NCBI GenBank assembly: GCA_003216835.1
Contig: QCIF01000005.1
Span: 1 to 64,000 of the forward strand
DNA: 64,000 bases
Source of the DNA: Prochlorococcus sp. AG-402-K10
GTDB taxonomy: Bacteria; Cyanobacteriota; Cyanobacteriia; PCC-6307; Cyanobiaceae
Direction of reading: 5' to 3'
Shown here one piece after another: positions 18,714 to 39,685 of the stretch (positions within the stretch are counted from its first letter, which is position 1; the number at the start of each line of letters is the position of its first letter). The notes below the pieces were generated by a model. The model searched no databases. It was not told where the DNA came from and saw only the letters and a program-made list of their open reading frames with translations. Made by a program: the position numbers and the translations under genes.

Positions 18714-19909
18714 TTATTTGACAATCTTTGAATTGTTTGTTTTCCAAACTTATCTTTTAATATTCTCAATTTTTTTAAAACCTTCGTTGGACTGATATGA
18801 CCTTCCAAAACACTTAATAATTGACTTTCTGAAACATTGATATCTAATAAATTTGCATTATTACCTTGAAACCAGTGGCTTCCATTACCAAGTAATTGAT
18901 ATCTCGATCTTGCAAATCCCTCCAAATCTAACCAATCTATTAAATTAGAAAGCCATAGAAGAACAGGGATATTAATACCTCCTGGTGTATTTTGCCAACT
19001 TGGTAAATTTTTATTCCAACATTGATACCATTCAAGACCTAAACTTTTTATTGATTCTTCTCTTAATCTATTTACTATCTTTGGAATATATTTTTCAGAT
19101 TCTGAAAGTAAAGAAACTGCGCTTAAATGCAAATCAAAATCACTCTCCTTCGCAATTCCAACGCTTATTGTATGTACATTTTTATTCCTTAAGCAAAAAA
19201 GGTCATTAAAAACTATGGGATGAAGGGGGCTACAAAATTCCAACATTTTTGTTGAAGGCGTATGAAGATGACCTCCTTTATCAGTAGGACTGATTATAAA
19301 AACTCCAAGATCATATTTATGTGCCAATTCAATTACTTTTGAATTCGATTGGTTGATGTAATACCAGTGCAAATTAACATAATCAAATAAATTAGTTGAT
19401 ATTGCCTTTTCTATAAGTGATAATTCTCCATGCGTTGAGAAACCAATAGAACCAATTAAATTTGCTTTTTGCAATTTTCTCAAAACTTCAACACAACCTC
19501 CATCTCTCACAGCATGATCAAGATGTTCAGGTAAATTCATTCCATGTATGGCTAGTAAATCAATTTTCTTTACTTGTAATTTCTCAAAGCTTCTCATAAC
19601 ATTTTCTTCAAAGATTTTCGGATCACGATTAGGAGGGATTTTTGTTTGAATTATTCGTGGTACTTTTTTTATATTCTTAAAACACATTCCCAGCTGAACT
19701 TCTGAAGTACCATAATCCTTTGCAGTCTCTACATGACTTAAGCCGTATTTATCTGCAAGATTTAAAATATTTTCAACTTTCTTTTGTTCCTTAAATGAAA
19801 TCTTAGAAAAATCTAATTGCTCCCAACTTTTTTGAAATCTCATACCCCCTAATGATAAAACGGGTATCTGTAAATTTGTTCTCCCAAATCTACGGTTAGG
19901 CAAATTCAT
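18710..19909 (-). CDS. Aldo/keto reductase family oxidoreductase
   Basis: NAD(P)H-dependent oxidoreductase of 399 residues with an N-terminal aldo/keto reductase barrel of about 280 residues and a C-terminal extension of about 110. It begins RRFGRTNLQIPVLSLGGMRF. VETAKDYGTSEVQLG supplies the Asp and Tyr, IQTKIPPN the Lys and LLAIHGMN the His of the catalytic tetrad. The extension lacks the clustered cysteines of ferredoxin-containing relatives, but a separate ferredoxin gene lies 6 bp upstream. That suggests an electron-transfer partnership, although the substrate is unknown. Last gene of a DUF2997-ycf35-ferredoxin-AKR run. Confidence 0.85.
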   Translation of the reverse strand: MNLPNRRFGRTNLQIPVLSLGGMRFQKSWEQLDFSKISFKEQKKVENILNLADKYGLSHVETAKDYGTSEVQLGMCFKNIKKVPRIIQTKIPPNRDPKIFEENVMRSFEKLQVKKIDLLAIHGMNLPEHLDHAVRDGGCVEVLRKLQKANLIGSIGFSTHGELSLIEKAISTNLFDYVNLHWYYINQSNSKVIELAHKYDLGVFIISPTDKGGHLHTPSTKMLEFCSPLHPIVFNDLFCLRNKNVHTISVGIAKESDFDLHLSAVSLLSESEKYIPKIVNRLREESIKSLGLEWYQCWNKNLPSWQNTPGGINIPVLLWLSNLIDWLDLEGFARSRYQLLGNGSHWFQGNNANLLDINVSESQLLSVLEGHISPTKVLKKLRILKDKFGKQTIQRLSNN

Positions 19910-19915
19910 TGAAAA

Positions 19916-20281
19916 TTAATGCTTATTTATTCTTGGTAGTTTTCCTAATGATTGAAACATATCTCTATCAAGACTATTTTCTAAATTTTCCAATTCTTCA
20001 AATTTAACCCAGTGGATACAATCTACAGGACATGTATCTATAGCTTCTTGCAAAATTTCAAGGCTATCACCATCTTGCCTAATTGCTCTACTTCTTCCAT
20101 ATTCTGGATCAATTATGAAAGTATTAGTAGCAACATGTGCACAGTATCTACAGCCTATACATGCACTTTCATCAACCCAAACGGCTTTTTCACATAAGGT
20201 ACCACCCAGTACTGGTTCTAAACCAGTAATATTATTATTGTCTTCAAAATTATCTATATTTTTAGTGAGATTAAAGCCCAA
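19916..20281 (-). CDS. Single-cluster [4Fe-4S] ferredoxin
   Basis: 121-residue ferredoxin-like protein. Cys41, Cys44 and Cys47 (ACIGCRYCAHVA) together with Cys84 in TCPVDC make one CxxCxxC...CP [4Fe-4S] site. The fourth Cys of a normal 2x[4Fe-4S] motif (CxxxCP after the first triad) is absent, so a second cluster is unlikely. A basic and acidic tail of about 25 residues follows. Similar ferredoxins are widespread in cyanobacteria and plastids. It sits 3 bp after ycf35 and just before an aldo/keto reductase, probably in one transcript. Confidence 0.85.
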   Translation of the reverse strand: MGFNLTKNIDNFEDNNNITGLEPVLGGTLCEKAVWVDESACIGCRYCAHVATNTFIIDPEYGRSRAIRQDGDSLEILQEAIDTCPVDCIHWVKFEELENLENSLDRDMFQSLGKLPRINKH

Positions 20282-20284
20282 ATA

Positions 20285-20677
20285 TTAATTTTCCCATTTA
20301 GTTAAAACCAATTCAATGGATCCGTCATTTTTATTTTGTTGCTCAACAACTTGGTAACCATCCTCTTCTGTTTTTGCAATAATTGTGTGATATGCATACA
20401 TTTGTGTCACTTTAGAAATAAATCTTTCCACAGGCAAATCTAAATTCCAAAGATCTATATCAGTCACTAACTCATATGAGTTAGAATTTTTATTAAATTT
20501 AAATCCCACCATAGTATCCCCTTGTAATTCCATACTTATGTCTACATCTGTAACTTGACCTTTATATCCCTTAACATAATTTTTCTCTTGATTAATAGAA
20601 TAACCAAGTTGATTTAAAGCTTTAATTAAGGGTTTTACTTCCTTAAGCTCAGTTTTAATAGTACTAAAATGTGACAT
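20285..20677 (-). CDS. ycf35: Ycf35 / DUF1257 family protein
   Basis: 130-residue soluble protein of the DUF1257 family, encoded as ycf35 in red-algal plastids. The start SHFSTIKTELKEVKPLIKALNQLG and the GYKGQ...VGFKFN strand region are diagnostic. The C-terminus ends VLTKWEN. No catalytic residues are known. DUF1257 genes commonly travel with DUF2997, as here: the ycf35 start overlaps the end of the DUF2997 gene by 14 bp, indicating tight coupling. Function is unknown. Confidence 0.88.
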   Translation of the reverse strand: MSHFSTIKTELKEVKPLIKALNQLGYSINQEKNYVKGYKGQVTDVDISMELQGDTMVGFKFNKNSNSYELVTDIDLWNLDLPVERFISKVTQMYAYHTIIAKTEEDGYQVVEQQNKNDGSIELVLTKWEN

Positions 20678-20879
20678 TAGATTCGTTGTTAAGTTTACTT
20701 GAATTTTTAACTTGGTTGGTTATAAATGCATCTGATGATGGATTTCTTACCTTTACTTCACCAAGAGCATGTTCAAGATGTTTTGTTGCATCGTTACATG
20801 CCTTTCCTATGAAACCTTCCACAGTTTCCTCAACTCTTCCATCTTGATGAATTTTGAATCTTAATGTTCTTTGAGGCAT
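20664..20879 (-). CDS. DUF2997 family small protein
   Basis: 71-residue protein starting MPQRTLRFKIHQDGRVEETVEG, typical of DUF2997, a partner of DUF1257. I use the ATG at 20879 rather than the track's TTG at 20888, because the family begins directly at this sequence. A central GKACNDATKHLEHALGEV helix is followed by a polar tail. It overlaps ycf35 by 14 bp. No function is known; the conserved pairing suggests a complex. Confidence 0.8.
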   Translation of the reverse strand: MPQRTLRFKIHQDGRVEETVEGFIGKACNDATKHLEHALGEVKVRNPSSDAFITNQVKNSSKLNNESNVTF

Positions 20880-21015
20880 TAAATTCAAGAAATTAGTATT
20901 TACACTTTATATACAATAACGAAAAATATTGGTTTCAGTTGGTACAAATTAATATTTTTTTTATTTTTATATGGATTGTCTAAAAAATAATATTATCTTA
21001 TCAAGAATTGCAGGT

Positions 21016-21786
21016 CTAATTATAAAAACTTTCCATTCCCATGGAGTCTAGAGCAGTTTTTGCTTCTTCCATGACTGAGGGTTCTTTATCAAATAGCGCT
21101 ATCTTAGTACATTCATCAACAAAACTCTCTTGAAATGTTTCGTTTAACTTGTCAAACAATCTAGACAAAGACCATATACAATTGCTTCTAACTCCTGTCT
21201 GATTATCTATTTTTAAACTTATCAAAAGTTGTTCAGCGGCCAATTGAGCATTTTCTGATGAGATACTTCCAATTTCCGCTAAAGAACTAGAAGACCATAA
21301 TCTAACTGCAGCTACATCATTCTTCAATGCATTTATTAAAGGCTTTAAAACAATTTGATTATCATAGTTAGCTAAACTCCAAGCAGTAGCTCTTCGTACA
21401 TAAGCGTTATCATCTGTTTCTAAAAGATCAACTAGTTTTTGAACTGCACTAGGACAAGGATTTCTACCTAAAGCATATACTGCACTCATTCTTTCCACAG
21501 GGCAGGGTTGATCCAGTAGAGGAAGTAAAAAGGGAAAAGATCTTTTATCCCTATATTCACAGAATATTCTTAATCCTTGTATTCTTTGTTCTCTATTGCC
21601 CTTAAGCAACTTGAGGGCCTCATTGCATTCTGAAATTATATTTAAATTACCTTTTGAGAAATTTTCTGAATCTATTTGGTCTAAAGGATCTATTTCAAGT
21701 TCAAAAGCTAATTCTTTAGCTAGAACGTCAGGATCAATTGCTATTTCTGCTAAACTTTCTTTTTTGGGATCACTATTGTTTGTCAT
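21016..21786 (-). CDS. HEAT-repeat protein, possible IaiH-like
   Basis: 256-residue protein made mainly of HEAT/PBS-lyase-type helical repeats from about 75 to 250, for example VERMSAVYALGRNPC, AYVRRATAWSLANYD and AAVRLWSSSSLAEIG. An acidic N-terminal region precedes them. Such repeats occur in bilin lyases and in scaffold proteins. Synechocystis IaiH, a HEAT protein that binds IscA in Fe-S metabolism, is of similar size and is my best guess. Without alignment I cannot exclude a phycobilin lyase relative. It sits 24 bp downstream of a small membrane ORF on the same strand. Confidence 0.7.
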   Translation of the reverse strand: MTNNSDPKKESLAEIAIDPDVLAKELAFELEIDPLDQIDSENFSKGNLNIISECNEALKLLKGNREQRIQGLRIFCEYRDKRSFPFLLPLLDQPCPVERMSAVYALGRNPCPSAVQKLVDLLETDDNAYVRRATAWSLANYDNQIVLKPLINALKNDVAAVRLWSSSSLAEIGSISSENAQLAAEQLLISLKIDNQTGVRSNCIWSLSRLFDKLNETFQESFVDECTKIALFDKEPSVMEEAKTALDSMGMESFYN

Positions 21787-21810
21787 TTAATTTACAAGTA
21801 TTGATAAATA

Positions 21811-21936
21811 TTAATTAATTGGAGCAGGTGACATCATATCTCCTGGCAACCAAATTCTTGCACTCACTGCAATAAATGCAATCCCAAAAAGGCTAACAAT
21901 TGCAAAAGGTAAAACTTTTGTTTTAAGAAACCCCAA
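21811..21936 (-). CDS. 41-residue single-helix membrane protein (missed by ORF track)
   Basis: A 42-codon frame, too short for the track. It starts at TTG 21936, directly after an in-frame TGA and TTA, and ends at TAA 21811. It encodes a short basic N-terminus (GFLKTKVLP), one clear hydrophobic helix (PFAIVSLFGIAFIAVSARI) and a polar tail, WLPGDMMSPAPIN. The architecture is that of the small accessory subunits of cyanobacterial photosynthetic or NDH-1 complexes. I do not recognise the family and give no name. It sits between rlmN and the HEAT-repeat gene, filling an otherwise empty gap of 218 bp. Confidence 0.6.
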   Translation of the reverse strand: MGFLKTKVLPFAIVSLFGIAFIAVSARIWLPGDMMSPAPIN

Positions 21937-22004
21937 TAATCAAAAAATAATTAAATTAATAATAACGTGTTTAAGATAAATTTAAAAAATAATTTTCAAT
22001 ATGA

Positions 22005-23063
<1,059 letters not shown>

Positions 23064-23081
23064 TTAGATTAGATACTACTT

Positions 23082-23237
<156 letters not shown>

Positions 23238-23282
23238 CTAAAAGTAAAAATATATTCTAGTGAATGCAAATAAGAATGGTTT

Positions 23283-27389
<4,107 letters not shown>

Positions 27390-27418
27390 TTAATAATTGA
27401 ATAGTGAGTTTTTCAAAA

Positions 27419-32655
<5,237 letters not shown>

Positions 32656-32878
32656 CCAATAAAACCCGTTATTATGTAAGATTTACTGTTTACTATAAAT
32701 GTACTTAATTTATTAATTTGTAATTGAACTCTTAGATTTTGAAACCAAGATTTATTCTTGATTTTGATATATACCCAAAAAATAAACGTGAAATTTAATT
32801 TCTAGATATACTGGCTTTTAGCCATGTTTCAGAGATCTAATACTAAATAATTAAGAAAATTTCCAGTAATTTTGTATT
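32656..32878 (-). promoter_or_regulatory. rpoB upstream region
   Basis: 223 bp between tatD and rpoB, very AT-rich, with no ORF longer than seven codons. It contains one small inverted repeat, TGGCTTTTAGCCA (32812-32824), with no adjacent T-run. Its length and composition suggest the leader and promoter for the rpoB-rpoC1-rpoC2 transcript, but I cannot assign -10/-35 boxes reliably. Confidence 0.4.
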
Positions 32879-33688
32879 CTAACACCCGTTGACCCTGTTT
32901 ATCAAGTCAAATTTAAACAAATCTTCAGCATTCCTAGATGACTCTGCAGCGATATTACTCAATTCAGTTGAGCGTAATTTCGAAAGAAAATTAGCTACGT
33001 TTTCTACAAAAGCTGGCTCATTTCTTTTACCTCTATGAGGGACAGGAGCTAAAAAGGGTGAGTCAGTTTCAATCAAGTATCTATCACAAGGGACTATTTT
33101 TGCACACTCATGAATTTCATGTGCTTTTGGAAATGTAACTATTCCACTAAAACTTATATAGAAACCAAGATCCAAAAATTGCTTCATTTCATTAGGAGTT
33201 CCCGTCCAACAATGAAGTACTCCTCTTGGGCATCTTCCTTTTTTATTTAGGTCACTACATATATTAATCATTTCATTTGCTGCATCTCTGCAATGAATAA
33301 TCACCGGTAAGTCTAGTTCAAATGCTAACTCCATTTGCGGGATAAGTGCATCAATCTGGTTTTTTTTATTTTCGCTTTTAAAAAAATCTAGGCCTAACTC
33401 TCCAATAGCAACAACTCTATTATCTTCTTGAACTGCATTATTTAATAAAGATTTGTAGTTTCTTTCCCATTTATTTGCTTCAAGAGGATGTAAACCTACG
33501 GAATAATAAATTTCATCAAATTGTTGGGAAATTTTTTTTAATTTAGGAATTTCTGATAATTCACAACAAGCATGAAGTAGTTTCTTTACACCTCTAGAAC
33601 GCCATCTAGAAACAACATCTTCAAGGTCTTGTGCAAAATTTTCAAATATTAAATGACAATGTGAGTCTATGAGTTCAATATCCCTCAT
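32879..33688 (-). CDS. tatD: TatD-family metal-dependent deoxyribonuclease
   Basis: 269-residue TatD-type amidohydrolase fold nuclease. The metal ligands are visible: IDSHCHL (His10, His12), IGELGLDFF, PVIIHCRDA, GVLHCWTGTPNE and IETDSPFLAPVPHRGKRNEP. Homologues process 3' DNA ends and act in DNA repair or degradation; a precise role in cyanobacteria is not established. It lies 16 bp downstream of rpsT on the same strand and is probably cotranscribed with it. Confidence 0.93.
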   Translation of the reverse strand: MRDIELIDSHCHLIFENFAQDLEDVVSRWRSRGVKKLLHACCELSEIPKLKKISQQFDEIYYSVGLHPLEANKWERNYKSLLNNAVQEDNRVVAIGELGLDFFKSENKKNQIDALIPQMELAFELDLPVIIHCRDAANEMINICSDLNKKGRCPRGVLHCWTGTPNEMKQFLDLGFYISFSGIVTFPKAHEIHECAKIVPCDRYLIETDSPFLAPVPHRGKRNEPAFVENVANFLSKLRSTELSNIAAESSRNAEDLFKFDLINRVNGC

Positions 33689-33704
33689 ATTATAATCCGT
33701 CTAT

Positions 33705-33998
33705 TTAGTTTGTTGTGAGAGTAGTTTTTACTATTTTATTAATTCTAGATTTTTTATTAGCGCCATTATTCTTATGCAGAACATTCTTTTTAACTGCTTT
33801 ATCAATTAAACTAAAAGCAATACTAAGGCTTGATTGAACCAAGTTTTTGTTCTCAGCATTCGGTTCTTGTTTATACTTTTCACAATTTTCTAATGTTTTT
33901 TTTGTCAAAGTTCTAACCGTTGATTTATAAGACTTATTGATTAAACGATTTCTTTCGGCAATTTGAATTCTCTTTTTCGCTGATTTGGTATTGGCCAC
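33705..33998 (-). CDS. rpsT: 30S ribosomal protein S20
   Basis: 97-residue, Lys/Arg-rich helical protein that binds 16S rRNA early in small-subunit assembly. ANTKSAKKRIQIAERNRLINKSYKSTVRT at the N-terminus and DKAVKKNVLHKNNGANKKSRI near the C-terminus are the family blocks. It heads the run rpsT-tatD-rpoB-rpoC1-rpoC2. Upstream lies the divergent hisD, with 123 bp between. Confidence 0.97.
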   Translation of the reverse strand: MANTKSAKKRIQIAERNRLINKSYKSTVRTLTKKTLENCEKYKQEPNAENKNLVQSSLSIAFSLIDKAVKKNVLHKNNGANKKSRINKIVKTTLTTN

Positions 33999-34121
33999 AG
34001 AGAGTAATTTTTATAGTAGAAAATTATCATAACAAATAAATAGACTACTAATCAATAATATATAATTTGAAAAGGTTATTAAATTAGTGCTTTAGGCTTA
34101 AAAGTTCCAAAAATTAAGAAT

Positions 34122-35408
34122 ATGAAGATCATAAATAATAGGCAGAATGCTATTAACGAATTAAATAGAATTTCTGCTAGAACTACTTCCGAAAACAATA
34201 AAAAGATAACTTCAATTGTTGAGGAAATTCTTCAAGAAGTAAAAAATCATGGAGATCATGCCGTAAAAAACTATACAAAAAAATTTGATGGTTTCAATCC
34301 TGACCCTATGCAAGTTAGCTTGAATGATTTAAAGAATGCATGGAATGACATTGACAGCAATTTAAAAAGTTCATTAGAAGTTGCCTATAAAAGAATTAAA
34401 AAATTTCATGAAAAAGAGATCCCAAGATCTTTCACAATTAAAGGTGAACATGGTGACTTGGTTCAAAGGAAATGGAAGCCAGTAAAAAATGCAGGTATAT
34501 ATATCCCTGGAGGCAGAGCTGCTTATCCAAGCACAGTTTTGATGAATGCAATACCAGCAAAAGTCGCAGGAGTAGAAGAAATAACAATGGTTTCTCCTGG
34601 CAATAAAGAAGGTTTAATAAACAAAACTGTTTTAGCAGCAGCTTACTTATGCGGTGTTGATAAAGTTTTTAGAATTGGAGGAGCCCAAGCAATTGGCGCA
34701 TTAGCATTTGGCACTAAGCAAATTAAAAAAGTTGATGTAATCTCAGGGCCAGGAAATATCTATGTAACTAATGCTAAAAAACTAATTTATGGATCTACCG
34801 GAATTGATTCCCTAGCTGGTCCAAGTGAAATATTAATCATTGCAGATGACACTGCTAAAAGCTCGCAAATAGCATCTGACTTGCTAGCTCAAGCAGAACA
34901 TGATCCTTTAGCTTCCTCAATACTTCTTACTACATCGCAAGCTAAGGCTAAAGAAGTTTTTGATGAGGTTTATAAAACAATGGAGGATCACCCAAGAAAA
35001 GAAATTTGTATGCAATCAATCAACAATTGGGGATTAATAGTTATTTGCGAAAATTATGAATCATGTATTGAACTAAGCAATCAATTCGCCCCAGAACACT
35101 TAGAAATTATTACTTATGATCCAAAAGAAATTATTAAAGGTATTGAAAATGCAGGAGCGATATTTTTAGGGAAATGGACCCCTGAAGCTGTTGGAGATTA
35201 TCTGGCTGGGCCAAATCACACTTTACCAACATCAGGGAATTCAAGATTCAATGGGTCACTGGGAGTTGAGACTTTCATGAAAAATACTTCAATAATAGAA
35301 TTTAACGAAGAAAGTTTAAAAGCTCATAGTTTAGACATTATAAATCTCGCTCTAAGTGAAGGGCTTCAAAGTCATGCTAATTCTGTTCAAATAAGATTTG
35401 AAGATTAA
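34122..35408 (+). CDS. hisD: Histidinol dehydrogenase
   Basis: Zinc- and NAD-dependent enzyme that oxidises L-histidinol to L-histidine in two steps. It has 428 residues. [27 protein letters not shown] is the family signature, followed by [14 protein letters not shown]. Zinc ligands lie in [11 protein letters not shown], and the catalytic Glu-His pair is in [10 protein letters not shown]. The C-terminal [13 protein letters not shown] is also conserved. It converges on rpiA with a 4-bp overlap of stop codons. Confidence 0.97.
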   Translation: MKIINNRQNAINELNRISARTTSENNKKITSIVEEILQEVKNHGDHAVKNYTKKFDGFNPDPMQVSLNDLKNAWNDIDSNLKSSLEVAYKRIKKFHEKEIPRSFTIKGEHGDLVQRKWKPVKNAGIYIPGGRAAYPSTVLMNAIPAKVAGVEEITMVSPGNKEGLINKTVLAAAYLCGVDKVFRIGGAQAIGALAFGTKQIKKVDVISGPGNIYVTNAKKLIYGSTGIDSLAGPSEILIIADDTAKSSQIASDLLAQAEHDPLASSILLTTSQAKAKEVFDEVYKTMEDHPRKEICMQSINNWGLIVICENYESCIELSNQFAPEHLEIITYDPKEIIKGIENAGAIFLGKWTPEAVGDYLAGPNHTLPTSGNSRFNGSLGVETFMKNTSIIEFNEESLKAHSLDIINLALSEGLQSHANSVQIRFED

Positions 35409-36118
35409 CAAACTTTGGAAGGTGAGTAAACTACTGGCGTATTGTTCTCAATTTTACCAACTAAGACTTTATCTGTAATATCAACAAATAATCCATTTTC
35501 CAAGACCCCGGGAATATTATTTATACTCCTTTCTATATCTTTGGGATTCTTAATACCATGATTAAATAATACGTCCAGGATTAAGTTACCCTGATCAGTA
35601 ACAACAGGACCTGCTTTTTTTGTGGCCATCCTGAGAGTAGAAGATCCATCCATTTCTGAAATCTTATCCTTAACCTGCTTCCAGGCATTTGGAAGGACTT
35701 CTACAGGGAGAGGAAAAGTTTTATTTAAATTTTGTACCATTTTAGATTCATCAACGACAATTAACAATTTCTCAGCTTTAGATGCCACTAACTTTTCTCT
35801 AACATGGCAAGCTCCTCCTCCTTTAATTAATTGGAAAGCAGGATCTACTTCATCTGCGCCATCAATAGCTAAATCAATTCGAGAAACCGATGCCAAGTCA
35901 ATAAGAGGTATGTCAAGTTCTAGTGCGAGGACTTCTGATTGAAAGGAGGTTGCGACTCCTCTTATATGTTTCAATTTGCCTGAGTGAATTTCATCCGCAA
36001 GACTTTTTATCATAAGTGCAGCAGTTGATCCAGATCCTAAACCAAGTATCATTTCACTTTCAACTTCTTTAATAGCTGCATCAGCAACTATTTGCTTCAT
36101 TTGAGTCTGAGAATCCAA
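35405..36118 (-). CDS. rpiA: Ribose-5-phosphate isomerase A
   Basis: Interconverts ribose-5-phosphate and ribulose-5-phosphate in the Calvin and pentose phosphate cycles. It has 237 residues. [18 protein letters not shown] binds phosphate, [30 protein letters not shown] carries the catalytic Asp, Glu and Lys, and the C-terminal [11 protein letters not shown] follows the family. It is 44 bp downstream of the Deg protease gene on the same strand. Confidence 0.97.
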   Translation of the reverse strand: MDSQTQMKQIVADAAIKEVESEMILGLGSGSTAALMIKSLADEIHSGKLKHIRGVATSFQSEVLALELDIPLIDLASVSRIDLAIDGADEVDPAFQLIKGGGACHVREKLVASKAEKLLIVVDESKMVQNLNKTFPLPVEVLPNAWKQVKDKISEMDGSSTLRMATKKAGPVVTDQGNLILDVLFNHGIKNPKDIERSINNIPGVLENGLFVDITDKVLVGKIENNTPVVYSPSKVC

Positions 36119-36162
36119 AATTTTTTTTTATATTTATAGATTATTTAATTTCAATGGGTGAT

Positions 36163-37293
<1,131 letters not shown>

Positions 37294-37452
37294 TTACCTA
37301 AATAGTTTCTGAATTTATTAAAGTAAATCTACTTGAATAAAAAGATAAGTGTTGTTTATTTGTTTACATCCATAAAATACAAATCTTTCAATTTTCTCAA
37401 AAAATAATATTTAAATATGTGAGAATAAAACTAAATAAATAAATTAAAAAAA

Positions 37453-37920
37453 TTGAATAAAGAAAACAAAAATAAACTAGAAATAATTCTTCAAAAAGTT
37501 GCCAAGGAATATGATTTTGAGATTTGCAGTTTAGATATAAAAACTAATCAAAATCCAATTATTTTGCAAATTACAATAAAAAAAACTAATGGAAATGATA
37601 TTTCAATTGATGATTGTTCAAAATTTAATACCCCAGCATCTAATGAAATTGAAAATTCAAATCTTTTAAATTGTTCATATGTCTTAGAAATTAGTAGTCA
37701 AGGGGTCAGTGATGATTTAACCTCAGAAAGAGACTTCAAAACTTTTAAAGGTTTTCCAGTTAATGTTGAGTTAAACCAAAAGAATTCTAAAATTAAAAAT
37801 TTGAATGGTTTACTTTATGAAAAGTCTAAAGATTATTTAGCCATTAACATAAAAGGTAAGATAAAAAAAATCCCTTTTAATGAAGTACTAAGGATTAGTC
37901 TTTGCACATTAAAAGATTAA
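37453..37920 (+). CDS. rimP: Ribosome maturation factor RimP
   Basis: 155-residue RimP, needed for 30S maturation. The N-terminal alpha/beta domain has [17 protein letters not shown], and the [18 protein letters not shown] and [20 protein letters not shown] blocks are the family core. The canonical EVSSPG(L/V)DRPL motif is degenerate here ([13 protein letters not shown]). Start is TTG at 37453. First gene of the rimP-nusA-ylxR-infB operon, whose order is widely conserved in bacteria. Confidence 0.88.
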   Translation: MNKENKNKLEIILQKVAKEYDFEICSLDIKTNQNPIILQITIKKTNGNDISIDDCSKFNTPASNEIENSNLLNCSYVLEISSQGVSDDLTSERDFKTFKGFPVNVELNQKNSKIKNLNGLLYEKSKDYLAINIKGKIKKIPFNEVLRISLCTLKD

Positions 37921-37956
37921 TTAATTTTCAACCATTATTCATTTTCCCCATCATAG

Positions 37957-39360
37957 ATGGCATTAGTTATTCTCCCAGGTTTAAACAATCTTATTGAAGA
38001 CATTAGTGAGGAAAAAAAATTACCTCCTAACGTTGTAGAAGTAGCTCTACGCGAAGCTTTACTAAAAGGTTATGAAAAATATAGAAGAACTTTCTACATT
38101 GGTGTTCACGAAGATCCATTTGATGAAGAATATTTTAATAATTTTGATGTTGGATTAGATTTGGATGAGGAAGGTTATAGAATATTAGCAAGTAAAATAA
38201 TTGTAGAAGAAGTTGAAAGCGAAGATCATCAAATCTCTCTTCTAGAAGTTAAACAAGTTGCTGATGATGCTCAAGTAGGTGATACGGTCGTTTTAGACGT
38301 TACTCCAGAAAAAGAAGATTTTGGACGTATGGCTGCTTCAACAACAAAACAAGTTTTAGCTCAAAAATTGAGAGACCAACAACGCAAAATGATCCAAGAA
38401 GAATTTGCAGATTTGGAGGACCCTGTTTTAACTGCAAGAGTTATAAGATTTGAAAGGCAATCAATCATTATGGGAGTAAGTTCAGGAATCGGCAGACCTG
38501 AAGTAGAAGCAGAACTTCCGAAAAGGGATCAATTACCTAATGACAACTATAGAGCAAACGCAACATTTAAAGTGTTTTTAAAAGAAGTTAGTGAAATAGC
38601 TAGAAAAGGACCACAATTATTTGTAAGTAGAGCTAATGCTGGTTTAGTAGTCTACTTATTTGAAAATGAAGTACCGGAAATTCAGGAAGGGACAGTAAAA
38701 ATTGTAGCCGTTTCTAGAGAAGCTAACCCACCTTCAAGAGCCGTGGGTCCAAGAACAAAAGTAGCCGTAGATAGTGTCGAACAAGAAGTTGACCCTGTTG
38801 GAGCTTGTATTGGTGCAAGAGGTGCAAGAATCCAACAAGTAGTAAATGAATTAAGAGGAGAAAAGATTGATGTTATTAAATGGTCATCTGACCCTATTCA
38901 ATATATTTTAAACTCTTTAAGTCCAGCAAAAGTTGATTTAGTTAGACTAGTTGACCCAGAAGGGCAACATGCACATGTATTAGTTCCCCCAGATCAATTA
39001 AGTCTTGCCATTGGAAGAGAAGGACAAAATGTAAGACTCGCTGCAAGGTTGACTGGTTGGAAAATTGATGTCAAAAACTCACATGAATACGATCAAGAAG
39101 CGGAAGATGCAGAAGTTGCTAAATTAATAATACAAAGAGAAGAGGAAGAGAATCTCCAAAGAGAAGCTGAAAAAAGATTAGAAGCTGAGCAAGCAGAGCG
39201 AGCAGCAGAAGATGCAAGATTAAGAGAACTCTATCCTCTTCCTGAGGATGAGCAAGAATATGGAGATGAACAATATGAAGGAGACTTCTCTTCTGTAACT
39301 GATCAACAAGAAAATAAGAAAGAGAATGAAATATTATCTAAAGAGGAGAAGACACGGTGA
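37957..39360 (+). CDS. nusA: Transcription termination/antitermination factor NusA
   Basis: 467-residue NusA. It has an N-terminal polymerase-binding domain (about 1-125), an S1 domain (about 130-205) and two KH domains (about 225-370) including [29 protein letters not shown] and [20 protein letters not shown] charged acidic and helical C-terminal tail (about 380-467) replaces the acidic repeats of enterobacteria. Its stop overlaps the ylxR GTG start by 4 bp (GTGA), a coupling signature. Confidence 0.97.
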   Translation: MALVILPGLNNLIEDISEEKKLPPNVVEVALREALLKGYEKYRRTFYIGVHEDPFDEEYFNNFDVGLDLDEEGYRILASKIIVEEVESEDHQISLLEVKQVADDAQVGDTVVLDVTPEKEDFGRMAASTTKQVLAQKLRDQQRKMIQEEFADLEDPVLTARVIRFERQSIIMGVSSGIGRPEVEAELPKRDQLPNDNYRANATFKVFLKEVSEIARKGPQLFVSRANAGLVVYLFENEVPEIQEGTVKIVAVSREANPPSRAVGPRTKVAVDSVEQEVDPVGACIGARGARIQQVVNELRGEKIDVIKWSSDPIQYILNSLSPAKVDLVRLVDPEGQHAHVLVPPDQLSLAIGREGQNVRLAARLTGWKIDVKNSHEYDQEAEDAEVAKLIIQREEEENLQREAEKRLEAEQAERAAEDARLRELYPLPEDEQEYGDEQYEGDFSSVTDQQENKKENEILSKEEKTR

Positions 39361-39638
39361 TAAACAAATCTCCTGTTATGCGTATATGTATCTCATGCAG
39401 ACAAACTTATGACAGGAAAGATCTTTTCAAAATTACAAAGGATCACAAGCAAGGAATTATGTTTCACAAAGGAATAGGACGTTCTGCTTACATTTGCAAA
39501 TCTAAAAATTGTTACGCAGATTCTAAAATTAAAAAAAAGCTTCAAAAAGCTTTAAAAACATTTTTAGATCCTGAATTTTTTGATATTTTTGAAAAGGAAA
39601 TGGAAACTATAATTAACTATCCCAATGAGGGAATATAA
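39357..39638 (+). CDS. ylxR: YlxR-family RNA-binding protein (DUF448)
   Basis: 93-residue YlxR-type protein usually encoded between nusA and infB. The signature RICISCRQTYDRKDLFKI and GRSAYICKSKNCY are present, providing four Cys that may bind metal or stabilise the fold. The GTG start overlaps the nusA stop. YlxR homologues are nucleoid- or RNA-associated regulators in some bacteria; the role here is unknown. It ends 47 bp before infB. Confidence 0.93.
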   Translation: MINKSPVMRICISCRQTYDRKDLFKITKDHKQGIMFHKGIGRSAYICKSKNCYADSKIKKKLQKALKTFLDPEFFDIFEKEMETIINYPNEGI

Positions 39639-39685
39639 TTAAATTAAATTCTCTTTAATTAAAAAGAGTAAAATACAGATTATTA

